DNA from: an uncultured Clostridia bacterium
GTDB lineage: Bacteria; Bacillota; Clostridia; Lachnospirales; CAG-274
Direction of reading: 5' to 3'
Assembly (NCBI GenBank): GCA_947589665.1
Contig: CANQBJ010000002.1
Coordinates: 49,746-113,745 of the forward strand
DNA length: 64,000 nucleotides
Translations under genes and position numbers: made by a program
Notes under the pieces: generated by a model
What the model was told of the DNA's origin: nothing
The model's input: the letters and a program-made list of their open reading frames with translations, nothing else
Database searches by the model: none
In this document: positions 36,365 through 44,601 of the stretch, piece by piece
Position numbering within the stretch: position 1 is the stretch's first letter
How the letters are laid out: every line of letters begins with the position of its first letter

Positions 36365-39300
36365 TTGAAAAAGAAAATAAGTAATTTATTAATTGCAATC
36401 ATAATTTTTCAAAACTTATTTTTATATTCCTCAACAGTCAATGCCTCTGTGAATACGAGTAATGAGAACATTCCTGATGAAATAATAAGTTCGCAGGCTA
36501 TAACAGAACAGACTAATACTGAAAATTCTAATGTATTTGCCAAAGTGTCAGAGCCTGAATTTGCAAGCCAAAACAACCAAGTACAGTACGACATTGAGGG
36601 TGGCTGGATAACTGTAGATACACAGGAAGGAGTAATAGTTTCAGGTGCTTTGGCGGAAAAAAGAGTCGTTATTCCAAGCTATATTGATGGCATAAGGATA
36701 ACGGAAATAAGCGATAACGCTTTTAGTCTCTATTGGGGTGCAGGTGAATGGTACGGAACAGAGGAAAATAATGAGGTGGCTGTTACAGAGGAAATAGTGA
36801 TTTCTGAGGGTATAGAGCGAATAGGCACAAGGGCTTTCTGCGATCCAGTAGCTATGGGATACTATAAGCACGTTAAATTCACATTGCCAAGTACCCTTAA
36901 ATATATAGGTCCCGTTGCCTTCGGACTGACAGGTATGACAGAAATAAATATTCCCGACAATGTAACATATATAGGTACAAATGCTTTTGTGGGTTGCAAC
37001 CTTACGAATTTTACTGTTCCCAGAAATATAACAAACATATCAGGGGCAATACTGAGTGATAATCCTAATCTTAAAAATATATATGTTGAACCCGGAAACG
37101 CTTATTATACCTCTTATGGCGGTGTTCTTTTCAACAAGGATATGTCTGAGCTTATAGAATATCCTTCAGGAAGAACAGAAACCGAATATACGGTACCGGA
37201 TAATGTCAGATCACTGGCAGCATATTCGTTTTACAGAAAAAATAATCTGACAAAAATTGATCTTCCAAGCGGTCTAAGAGAAATACATTATGCCGCCTTT
37301 GAAGAATGTAGTAATCTCAGGAAAGTAAACATACCCTATGGTGTTACATATTTTGAAAGCTATCCTTTTATAGACTGTCCTATGGGAATGGTAGAGATTC
37401 CTGCTTCTGTTAAAAGATTTGACGAAAGTATATATAATTCATTTATAGATACAGTATACTACCATTCTTATTCTGACAAACCCATAAACATTTTCTTTTA
37501 TGGTGAACCGCCGGAAAACATAAAAGTCAGAGAAGGTACTGTTTTGCAAGATCTGACACATATAAATATATATTATATCGATTCACCAAAGTGGAAAGAT
37601 GTTGCAAATTATTATAACAATATTATAAAAACATACGGAGACGGAGATGCAGAATACCCTTATTATAATATAAGCTGGATACCTGTAATAAAATATTCGG
37701 AAAACGGAAATACCCTTTACTTTTCAAAGGAAAACGGCAGCATAGTGAATTGTAATATCGGTACAGATGCCCTTATTATACCTTCTGAAATAGATGGTGT
37801 GTCTGTAACAGGATTGGAAAGTACTGCCCTTTATAACGGAGAAAATATAAGCGAAATATCTATTCCACCAAGTGTTATATCTATATCTGATGAAGCATTT
37901 ACGTATTGTGATTCTCTTAAAAAAGTGTACTGTCAGGAAGGAAGCGCTGCTGATAATCCTACACTTTATCCCGGAAATATAATTCCTGAATATAGCTATA
38001 ACGAAGGCTCAGATGAACCTACTACAACTGAATACAATGGATATACATACAAAGTAGTAAACGGTAAGGCCGAAATAGTTGACAGCAATGTAACGCCTGA
38101 TCTGTATAAGGATTTTGAGGTGCCGTCAGTTATAAACGGCTATCCTGTAGAAAAAATAGGTCAGGATGCTTTTAATGGAATTAATGTAAATAATAACAGC
38201 ATTATAATTCCTGAGGGTATTGTATCGATAGGAGATGGAGCCTTCAGGGGAGCCCATACAAACAAATTTATACTGCCTGCTTCACTTCAGAAAATAGGTG
38301 ACGATTACAGCTCAACAGTATTTTCATACAGTGATGCCGCAGAGTTCTATGTATCTCCCGACAACAAGAATTTTTGCTCTGAAAACGGCGTACTGCTTTC
38401 AAAGGATAAAACTGTGCTTTACAATTATCCACCAAAAAGAAATGCGGAATACTATGTAGCTCCTGCTGAAACTGTTACACTTGTAAGAGGAAGCTTCGGT
38501 GAGGCTGCAAATCTTAAGGACGTATATTTATACAATAGTAATGTAAGCCTTGCAGCTACAAATGTGTTTAACAAATGTACACTCACAGTACATGGTACAG
38601 CCGAAAGTACTTCATTGCAAAGGTCAATTTCCCTTATTCAGTCGCTTAACAGCGCTTCATACGGTTATCTGAGCTTTGAAATACTTAAAAATGGCGATCC
38701 TTCTTCAAATCCTGCTGAAGAGCCTTCTGTTGAAGAGACAACAGCCGTATGTGGTGACTATGTTATAAGGGGCGCCAATGGAAAGGCTACTATTTTAAAA
38801 TACACGGGCAAGCCAAGTAAAACAGAAAATTTTGTTGTTCCATCGGAAATAAATGGATTTAAAATAACATCAATAAGCAATTCTGTTTTCAGCGGTATAG
38901 ATGTAGGCAATAATGATATTATTATATCGGAAGGGATCGAAACCTTAGGTACTCGGTGTTTTTGGAGCGTAAAAGCCAAAAAGGTGATCGTTCCTTCCAC
39001 AGTAAAGGAATTAGTAGGCGATACATTTGCCTATATATTCTCTTATGCGAAATTAAAAGAAATTTCCGTTGCAAACAACAATCCTTACTTCTGTTCTGAG
39101 GACGGTGTGTTCCTTTCAAAGGATAAAACAATACTTTATAATTATCCTTCCGAGAGATCATCAAGCTTTTACGTGGCTCCAAAGGAAACAGTAACTCTTG
39201 CGTGTACAAGCTTTGCAAGAGCCACAAACCTTAAGGATATATATTTATATAATCCAAATATAGGTTATTCCACATATACATTTGCTTATGATACTGTTAC

Positions 39301-39655
39301 AATTCATGGCACATCGGACAGCACTAATCTTCAGGAACAAATAAGGAAGACCCAGGAAAGAGCTGCTTCAGGAAACACAGATGGATTTGGAATACTTACA
39401 TTTAAAGCTCTTGAAGCGACCGATCCTGACAAAAATGAGGTAAACGCTCCCTTAAAAGGGGACGTAAATACGGATGGTATTATAAATCGAATTGACTATA
39501 ATATCATCAATAAATATTATGCCGGCTGGAATACACATATTAATGCAGATGCTATCGATGCAAACAATAATGGCATTATAGATAGAATCGATTATAACAT
39601 TTTTATAAAATATTTTTCCGGTTGGGATATTAATTTAAACAATATTATAATTTAG
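36365..39655 (+). CDS. Secreted BspA-like leucine-rich-repeat dockerin protein
   Basis: The 1096-residue protein starts at TTG with an AGGGGG site 8-9 nt upstream; no ATG lies closer. A signal peptide ends near residue 27 (TVNA). Most of the chain is BspA-type LRR_5 repeats with recurring units such as IGTRAF, IPDNVTYIGTNAF, IDLPSGLREI and VFSGI. The block KDKTxLYNYPxxR recurs and is also in the preceding protein. The last 65 residues form a dockerin (DVNTDGIINRID, DANNNGIIDRID). BspA-like repeats commonly mediate binding to host or bacterial surfaces; no enzyme domain is visible. Gap to the previous gene is 21 nt. Confidence 0.86.
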   Translation: MKKKISNLLIAIIIFQNLFLYSSTVNASVNTSNENIPDEIISSQAITEQTNTENSNVFAKVSEPEFASQNNQVQYDIEGGWITVDTQEGVIVSGALAEKRVVIPSYIDGIRITEISDNAFSLYWGAGEWYGTEENNEVAVTEEIVISEGIERIGTRAFCDPVAMGYYKHVKFTLPSTLKYIGPVAFGLTGMTEINIPDNVTYIGTNAFVGCNLTNFTVPRNITNISGAILSDNPNLKNIYVEPGNAYYTSYGGVLFNKDMSELIEYPSGRTETEYTVPDNVRSLAAYSFYRKNNLTKIDLPSGLREIHYAAFEECSNLRKVNIPYGVTYFESYPFIDCPMGMVEIPASVKRFDESIYNSFIDTVYYHSYSDKPINIFFYGEPPENIKVREGTVLQDLTHINIYYIDSPKWKDVANYYNNIIKTYGDGDAEYPYYNISWIPVIKYSENGNTLYFSKENGSIVNCNIGTDALIIPSEIDGVSVTGLESTALYNGENISEISIPPSVISISDEAFTYCDSLKKVYCQEGSAADNPTLYPGNIIPEYSYNEGSDEPTTTEYNGYTYKVVNGKAEIVDSNVTPDLYKDFEVPSVINGYPVEKIGQDAFNGINVNNNSIIIPEGIVSIGDGAFRGAHTNKFILPASLQKIGDDYSSTVFSYSDAAEFYVSPDNKNFCSENGVLLSKDKTVLYNYPPKRNAEYYVAPAETVTLVRGSFGEAANLKDVYLYNSNVSLAATNVFNKCTLTVHGTAESTSLQRSISLIQSLNSASYGYLSFEILKNGDPSSNPAEEPSVEETTAVCGDYVIRGANGKATILKYTGKPSKTENFVVPSEINGFKITSISNSVFSGIDVGNNDIIISEGIETLGTRCFWSVKAKKVIVPSTVKELVGDTFAYIFSYAKLKEISVANNNPYFCSEDGVFLSKDKTILYNYPSERSSSFYVAPKETVTLACTSFARATNLKDIYLYNPNIGYSTYTFAYDTVTIHGTSDSTNLQEQIRKTQERAASGNTDGFGILTFKALEATDPDKNEVNAPLKGDVNTDGIINRIDYNIINKYYAGWNTHINADAIDANNNGIIDRIDYNIFIKYFSGWDINLNNIII

Positions 39656-39665
39656 GAGGTAAATT

Positions 39666-40883
39666 ATGAAAGGAAAAAAAATTTTATCAAGTATTTTAAT
39701 TATGGCAATAATTATATTGTCACTTAATGTATCTTATGTTCAAGCAGCAGATATTACAGTATCAGCAGAAAATGTAGAAATTGACGAAGGTGTAACAGAA
39801 GCTAATGTTAATATTAATCTCTCAGGCAATCCCGGTATTTCAACAATAGGATTTAACGTTGGATATGACGCTTCTGCTATGACACTTTTAGACTACGAAG
39901 CCGGTGTTATATTCGAATCATCCGAAATTCAGCCTGGTGATTTCACCAAAAATCCCTATTTTGTGTCCACAGGAACAGCTAAAAATAAGACCGGTGACGG
40001 TTGTTTAATAACATTAAAATTCAAAATAAATGAAGGTTGTAAAGCAGGTACATATCCTATTAATGTTCTTGACGGAGGAAGTATAGGTGGTGCTGTTGAT
40101 ATAGATGACAATATGCACACGCTAATTTACAAAAGCGGTAGCATAACTATTAAATCTAAAGCGAGTGTATCATCATCTACCTCAACCACAACAACAACTA
40201 CTACCACCACTACTACTACAACTACTACTACCATTACCGAAACTCAGTCCGAGTCTACTACCACTACCGTGACAGAAGCTCAGTCTGAAACCACCACCAA
40301 AAAGACAAGCTCAAGCAGTTCATCCGGTGGCGGCAGAAGTATAAGACACAAGACTACAACAACTACTAAGGAAACCTCAACAGAAATCACAACAAAGGCC
40401 ACAAAAGAGGATATTAAAAAGGTCACTGAAAAAGCTACTGAAAGCACAACATCAGCAAATCTAATAAAAAAAGATGTAAAGGTAACTATAGGCAGCAATA
40501 AGGTGACAATAGGAAACAATACATATGATATAGACGTTATGCCATACATACAGACTGCATCAAGCTCTACCATGGTTCCTCTCCGCTTCGTTGCTATCGC
40601 CATTAACGGCGGTGATGTTACAAATGCAGACAACAGCAGCAATATAATATGGGATGCCGTTGCCAAGACGGCAACTGTATTGAATAACGGACATAACATT
40701 GTATTCACTGCGGGAAGCAATAATGTGACTATTGACAACACTGACATCAGTATGCCTAACGGTGTTGTTGCAGAAATTGTTGACGGCAGAATGTTCATAC
40801 CCTTCAGGGCATTGGGCAACGCCTTAGGCGTAGCCGTTTCATGGGAGGCAGAAACAAAGACAGCAATATTCAGCGTACAGTAA
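39666..40883 (+). CDS. Cohesin-domain surface protein with copper-amine-oxidase-N module
   Basis: The 405-residue protein has a signal peptide (about 1-27, VQAA) and a cohesin domain at about 28-165 (STIGFNVGYDASAMTLLDYE, ITLKFKINEGCKAGTYPI). A Thr/Ser-rich linker (about 168-270, with a run of 15 or so threonines) leads to a C-terminal copper-amine-oxidase-N-like module (MVPLRFVA, FIPFRALGNALG). The cohesin is the natural receptor for the two dockerins upstream; the last module, also found at 51236-53361, may attach to the cell wall. AGGAGG-type site, 10 nt after the previous stop. No SLH or sortase motif is present. Confidence 0.87.
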   Translation: MKGKKILSSILIMAIIILSLNVSYVQAADITVSAENVEIDEGVTEANVNINLSGNPGISTIGFNVGYDASAMTLLDYEAGVIFESSEIQPGDFTKNPYFVSTGTAKNKTGDGCLITLKFKINEGCKAGTYPINVLDGGSIGGAVDIDDNMHTLIYKSGSITIKSKASVSSSTSTTTTTTTTTTTTTTTTITETQSESTTTTVTEAQSETTTKKTSSSSSSGGGRSIRHKTTTTTKETSTEITTKATKEDIKKVTEKATESTTSANLIKKDVKVTIGSNKVTIGNNTYDIDVMPYIQTASSSTMVPLRFVAIAINGGDVTNADNSSNIIWDAVAKTATVLNNGHNIVFTAGSNNVTIDNTDISMPNGVVAEIVDGRMFIPFRALGNALGVAVSWEAETKTAIFSVQ

Positions 40884-40896
40884 AGTATTTTTATAA

Positions 40897-40938
40897 CAGA
40901 AATCCCCTAGGCATTTGCCTAGGGGGTTCTGTTTTTTT
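40897..40938. terminator. Bidirectional terminator between cohesin gene and xylA
   Basis: Stem CCCCTAGGC / GCCTAGGGG with an ATTT loop, extended by CAGAA/TTCTG, followed by seven T on the plus strand. It ends at the convergent xylA stop. Confidence 0.9.
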
Positions 40939-42250
40939 ACTTATACAAAATACTGTTGAACACGCCTTCAAGATATTCCTGTCTGCCGCTTTCCATTTTG
41001 GGTTCGGGATTTTCAAGAGTATATTTTTCAAGGCTTTCGAGGGTAGCTCTGCCCTCCACTATCTCCTTGCCGATACCCCTTGTATAGCTGGAATATCTGT
41101 CCTTTACGAATTTATCTATCCTGCCGTCGCGTATTATCTCATCTGCCTTTATAAGTCCCAAAGCGTATGTATCCATACCTACTATATAGGCATAGGCTAT
41201 ATCGTCAAAGGTAAAGGAGCCTCTTCTTACCTTAGCGTCAAAATTAAGTCCGCCGTTAGTAAAGCCGCCTGCTCTCAGTACCTCAAGCATAGCAAGTGTG
41301 GCTGTAGGCACATCGGACGGGAACTGATCCGTATCCCAGCCCAAATTGGGATCGCCCTGATTAGCGTCTACAGAGCCGAAAAGTCCGTTTACTCTTGCCG
41401 TCGCCAGCTCATGTTCAAAGGTATGTCCTGCCAGCGTAGCGTGATTAGCCTCAATATTCAGTCTGAAATCCTTGTCCAGACCATACTTTCTCAGAAAGCC
41501 TATAACTGTAGCCGCATCAAAGTCATACTGATGCTTTGTAGGCTCCTTTGGCTTAGGCTCTACATAGAAATCCCCTTTAAAGCCCTTTGCCCTACCGTAG
41601 TCAACTGCCATATGCATAAGCCTTGCCATATTGTCAAGCTCCAATGCCATATCTGTATTGAGAAGAGTTTCATAACCCTCTCTGCCGCCCCAGAACACAT
41701 AGCCCTGTCCGCCCAATTCTATGGTAGCGTCAAGAGCATTCTTTATCTTTGCTGCCGAATATGCAAAGGTATCGGCATTACAGGAGGTAGCTGCGCCATG
41801 CATAAAACGAGGATTGCCGAAATTGTTGGCAGTACCCCACAAAAGCTTTATGCCCGTTTCTGACATCTTGCCCTTTATATATTCCACCATTTCAAAAAGG
41901 TTTTTCTTGCTCTCTGCAAATGTCTCGCCCTCCGGCGCAATATCCACATCGTGAAAGCAGAAAAACTCTATGCCAAGCTTAGTCATAAGCTCAAAGCCTG
42001 CGTCTGCCTTGGCTCTTGCTATTTCCATAGGATCGGTAAGTCCACCGTAGCTCCTGTCCATAGTTTCAACACCGAAGGGGTCTGAACCTCCTGCGCACAG
42101 AGTATGCCACCAGCTCATGGCAAAGCGGAGATGATCTTTCATCTTCCTGCCCGCTACGATCTTTTCCGCATCATAGTACTTGAAAGCAAAGGGATTATCT
42201 GAATCTGCGCCTTCATATTTGATCTTGGGTACATTCTTAAAATATTCCAT
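40937..42250 (-). CDS. xylA: Xylose isomerase
   Basis: The 437-residue enzyme interconverts xylose and xylulose (and glucose/fructose). Class II features are visible: [24 protein letters not shown], and the metal-site region [17 protein letters not shown]. The longest frame starts 10 codons earlier, but AGGAGGAGA (42257-42264 region) is positioned for the ATG at 42250. No xylulokinase or xylose transporter is nearby, so it is a stand-alone gene here. It lies 69 bp downstream of pflA. Confidence 0.96.
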   Translation of the reverse strand: MEYFKNVPKIKYEGADSDNPFAFKYYDAEKIVAGRKMKDHLRFAMSWWHTLCAGGSDPFGVETMDRSYGGLTDPMEIARAKADAGFELMTKLGIEFFCFHDVDIAPEGETFAESKKNLFEMVEYIKGKMSETGIKLLWGTANNFGNPRFMHGAATSCNADTFAYSAAKIKNALDATIELGGQGYVFWGGREGYETLLNTDMALELDNMARLMHMAVDYGRAKGFKGDFYVEPKPKEPTKHQYDFDAATVIGFLRKYGLDKDFRLNIEANHATLAGHTFEHELATARVNGLFGSVDANQGDPNLGWDTDQFPSDVPTATLAMLEVLRAGGFTNGGLNFDAKVRRGSFTFDDIAYAYIVGMDTYALGLIKADEIIRDGRIDKFVKDRYSSYTRGIGKEIVEGRATLESLEKYTLENPEPKMESGRQEYLEGVFNSILYK

Positions 42251-42319
42251 AATATATCTCCTCCTTTTCGTAAATTTCATCTTCTTATATTTTACAATAT
42301 TTTTTACTATATTTCAATA

Positions 42320-43060
42320 TCAATTATGCTGTCTGTATTCTCTTATGCCCTGTAAAATTATTTTCTTGCACTCGGCTGCCTTCTGCTTGTCCATAGGCTC
42401 CACTCCCTCAAGAGGATATTCCATGCCCAAAGCCTTGTATTTATTCACACCCATTGTATGATAAGGCAGTACGTCAAGAGCCTTTACATTCTCAAGAGAA
42501 CCTATGAACAAGCCCAGCTTATGAAGATATTCTTCCTTGTCCGTAATATCCGGCACAACAACGTGTCTTATCCACAGGTCAACATCTTTTTTATCCAGAT
42601 ATTTTGCAAATTCCAGTATATTGTCGAGCCTTTGGGCTGTAAGCTCTATGTGCTCTTCGGGGTCTATGTGCTTTATATCCAGCATCACAAGGTCTGTATA
42701 CTTTACAAGCTCGTCAAATTTTTCCGTATTTTCGGGATCAAAGGTCACTCCCGATGTGTCAAGGCAGGTGTGTATTTTTTCAGATTTACACCTTTTAAAA
42801 AGCTCCGTCACAAAGTCTATCTGCAAAAGAGGTTCCCCGCCGCTTACCGTAATACCGCCGTTTCTATAAAATGCCTTGTTCTTGTTATACTGCTCCAGTA
42901 TCTCGTCAACACTCATTTCATCGGCGCCTGCCATAGACCAGGTGTCGGGGTTATGACAGTACTTGCACCTCATGGGACATCCCTTTGTAAACACCACAAA
43001 CCTTATTCCCGGACCGTCAACACTGCCAAAGGTTTCTATTGAATGAATTTTGCCTTTCAT
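42320..43060 (-). CDS. pflA: Pyruvate formate-lyase activating enzyme
   Basis: The 246-residue radical-SAM protein carries the CxxxCxxC cluster motif C28-C32-C35 (KGCPMRCKYCHNPDTW) and the SAM-binding GGEP motif (SGGEPLLQ). It abstracts hydrogen from the glycine of pyruvate formate-lyase to make the glycyl radical. Its target is here a separate small protein (44064-44303), about 1 kb upstream on the same strand. The ribosome site is weak. Length is that of the single-cluster PflA type, without the extra ferredoxin insert of other activases. Confidence 0.95.
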   Translation of the reverse strand: MKGKIHSIETFGSVDGPGIRFVVFTKGCPMRCKYCHNPDTWSMAGADEMSVDEILEQYNKNKAFYRNGGITVSGGEPLLQIDFVTELFKRCKSEKIHTCLDTSGVTFDPENTEKFDELVKYTDLVMLDIKHIDPEEHIELTAQRLDNILEFAKYLDKKDVDLWIRHVVVPDITDKEEYLHKLGLFIGSLENVKALDVLPYHTMGVNKYKALGMEYPLEGVEPMDKQKAAECKKIILQGIREYRQHN

Positions 43061-43122
43061 TTTATCACACTCCGAAATAATACTTATGTTTAGTATTCCA
43101 ATTTAAAGAAATTTATTACAGA

Positions 43123-43150
43123 TAAAAACGGGACTGTTGCAAAACAGCCC
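43123..43150 (-). terminator. Terminator after the YgiT-type gene
   Basis: On the minus strand the stem GGGCTGTT / AACAG-TCCC (one bulge) is followed by GTTTTTAT. Confidence 0.7.
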
Positions 43151-43161
43151 CTAAAATCAAA

Positions 43162-43386
43162 TCAAGCTGCAAACTCTACTATTGCAACCTCTGTCAATGT
43201 AGTTTTAAATACTTCAACTATTTTTTCGATTTTTGCCATAACTGCTCCGCTGTAGGAAACCTCACCGCATTGTGTGCATTTATGACAAGGAACATTCTTT
43301 ATAATTATAAATTGCCCATCTAAATCCAACATATAATTAGTAAAGCCTTCTTCCATATTACCCTTACAGTAAAAGCATTTATACAT
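43162..43386 (-). CDS. YgiT-type zinc-finger protein (MqsA-N-like)
   Basis: The 74-residue protein has two CxxC pairs, CFYCKG and CHKCTQCGE, joined by a short beta segment, as in YgiT/MqsA N-terminal zinc fingers. These usually serve as the antitoxin half of a toxin-antitoxin pair. No toxin frame was found beside it; pflA and a GNAT gene flank it. AAGGAG is spaced 8 nt from the ATG at 43386. The C-terminal helix (VMAKIEKIVEVFKTTL) lacks the DNA-binding domain of full MqsA. Confidence 0.8.
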   Translation of the reverse strand: MYKCFYCKGNMEEGFTNYMLDLDGQFIIIKNVPCHKCTQCGEVSYSGAVMAKIEKIVEVFKTTLTEVAIVEFAA

Positions 43387-43443
43387 AATCAATGCTCCTT
43401 ATAAGTCTAATGATATTCGTACTACACTTACACTACATATTCG

Positions 43444-43496
43444 TAACTAACCGAATTGCTAATGCAATTCTCCGCAGGTAACTTCCTTAGTTGGTT
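43444..43496. other. Hairpin region upstream of the YgiT-type gene
   Basis: GAATTGC/GCAATTC forms a tight hairpin inside a wider pair TAACTAAC/GTTGGTTA (one G-T pair). It lies in the leader of the zinc-finger gene on the minus strand and could be an operator or RNA structure. Confidence 0.4.
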
Positions 43497-43536
43497 AAAT
43501 CATATCACATTATATAAAATTTAACAATATTAAAAA

Positions 43537-43968
43537 TTATATTTTTTTCTTAAAATTCATCTGTTTTCTTCCTTCATCAAATCCACATTTTCTGTAGAAC
43601 TCGTGAGCCTCTTTTCTCTTTTCTCCCGAAACAAGCCTTATTGCCTCTGCAACTGTTTCCTTTGCCCACTTTTCTGCCCGTTCCATAAGTTTTTTGCCTA
43701 TGCCCTGCCTTTTGTATTCACCTGCTACAGCTATGCCCATTACATTTTTCATATGAGGAGCATATATCGTATCATAATCGTTCAGATGTATATAGCCCAC
43801 GACCTTATTGTCGGCAACAGCAACAAATATCCTGTCAATATTACTTTTAAGCAGCTTTTCGATCTTTTCTCTCGTTTTTTCTATGGGATAGTCGTAACCC
43901 ATTTCAGTTTTATTCAACTCATATATTCCCTTGTGATCTTCAATTATACATTCTCTTATTTTCAACAA
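43537..43968 (-). CDS. GNAT family N-acetyltransferase
   Basis: The roughly 143-residue protein has the GNAT acetyl-CoA site: VMGIAVAGEYKRQGIGKKLM (the R/Q-x-x-G-x-G/A loop QGIGKKL) followed by a terminal strand KCGFDEGRKQMNFKK. The substrate cannot be told. The longest frame begins at a GTG that is part of the AGAGGTG ribosome site; a TTG at 43968 has normal spacing and is the preferred start. A following GNAT-type helix motif (ASEFYRKCGF-like HEFYRKCGF) is typical of small-molecule or protein N-acetyltransferases. Confidence 0.85.
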   Translation of the reverse strand: MLKIRECIIEDHKGIYELNKTEMGYDYPIEKTREKIEKLLKSNIDRIFVAVADNKVVGYIHLNDYDTIYAPHMKNVMGIAVAGEYKRQGIGKKLMERAEKWAKETVAEAIRLVSGEKRKEAHEFYRKCGFDEGRKQMNFKKKI

Positions 43969-44030
43969 TTTATACACCTCTTTTTAATATTACGTTATAA
44001 TTATATATCATACTCTCACTTCTTTCAATC

Positions 44031-44059
44031 AAAAAGAACAGCCGGTGGCTGTTCTTTTT
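44031..44059. terminator. Strong bidirectional terminator after the pfl operon
   Basis: Stem AAAAAGAACAGCC / GGCTGTTCTTTTT with a GGT loop. It ends the pflB-small gene-radical gene transcript on the minus strand and separates it from the GNAT gene. Confidence 0.92.
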
Positions 44060-44063
44060 GTAA

Positions 44064-44303
44064 CTATATCTCATCATGGAAGGTACGGGAAATGACCTCG
44101 TCCTGCTGTTCCTTAGTCAGCTTATTGAAGTTTACGGCATAGCCTGATACCCTTACTGTAAGCTGAGGATATTTTTCGGGATGCTTCTGAGCATCAAGTA
44201 ATGTTTCCTTAGTAAATACATTTACATTTAAGTGATGTCCGCCCTTTTCTGCATAGCCGTCAAGTATTGACACTAAATTGTCTATCTGCTGTTCATTTGC
44301 CAT
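44064..44303 (-). CDS. grcA: Stand-alone glycyl-radical domain of pyruvate formate-lyase (GrcA-like)
   Basis: This 79-residue protein corresponds to the C-terminal segment of pyruvate formate-lyase: [20 protein letters not shown] and the radical loop RVSGYAV with the predicted radical glycine G54, then [15 protein letters not shown]. coli GrcA (YfiD) is a similar separate radical domain. Here the adjacent pflB-like gene ends just where this segment would begin, so the two should form one enzyme. A longer frame starts 14 codons upstream, but GGAGGC (44311-44316) directs the ATG at 44303. It is last of the three-gene operon and ends at a strong terminator. Confidence 0.92.
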   Translation of the reverse strand: MANEQQIDNLVSILDGYAEKGGHHLNVNVFTKETLLDAQKHPEKYPQLTVRVSGYAVNFNKLTKEQQDEVISRTFHDEI

Positions 44304-44322
44304 AGTATTTGCCTCCTTAAGT

Positions 44323-44577
44323 TTACTGCTCATCGTTATCGTCATAATCCCTTAGCTCGTCAATATCCAGACCCTCAGTAAGAGTCGGCACATTGCAGGC
44401 AAGGTCTCCTGCGGCACAGTCGAGGGAACGCATAGTCGTGACCGAAAGCTCGTCCAAAAGCTCACCCTCCGTATTGACATCACCGTCGCTGTTTACGGTA
44501 ATATTCATATGTCCGCCGTTGTTTTCCATAAAGCTGTCTATCATTCTGACAAGCTCGTCAATTTTTTTATCCTCCAT
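44323..44577 (-). CDS. Small acidic protein resembling the N-half of the glycyl-radical domain
   Basis: The 84-residue product lies between the pflB core (24 nt) and the radical-domain gene (19 nt). Its first 29 residues parallel the radical protein: [19 protein letters not shown] versus [19 protein letters not shown]. The second half diverges completely: the HPEKYP and RVSGYAV sequences are absent, and instead there are two cysteines (C54, C61 in [10 protein letters not shown]) and an acidic tail ([10 protein letters not shown]). It has its own AGAGGAG site. No known function; a paralogue that occupies the same docking site on PflB without carrying a radical is the simplest reading. Confidence 0.75.
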   Translation of the reverse strand: MEDKKIDELVRMIDSFMENNGGHMNITVNSDGDVNTEGELLDELSVTTMRSLDCAAGDLACNVPTLTEGLDIDELRDYDDNDEQ

Positions 44578-44601
44578 ATAATACTCCTCTTTTTAATAGT
44601 A

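Noticed and set aside
40180..40330. Triplet repeat (ACA/ACC/ACT) as a microsatellite or CRISPR-like array
   Set aside because: It encodes the threonine linker of the cohesin protein with varied codons; there are no unique spacers.
40841..41863. Open frame of 340 residues opposite xylA
   Set aside because: Antisense shadow of xylA with no ribosome site; the real gene has all xylose isomerase motifs.
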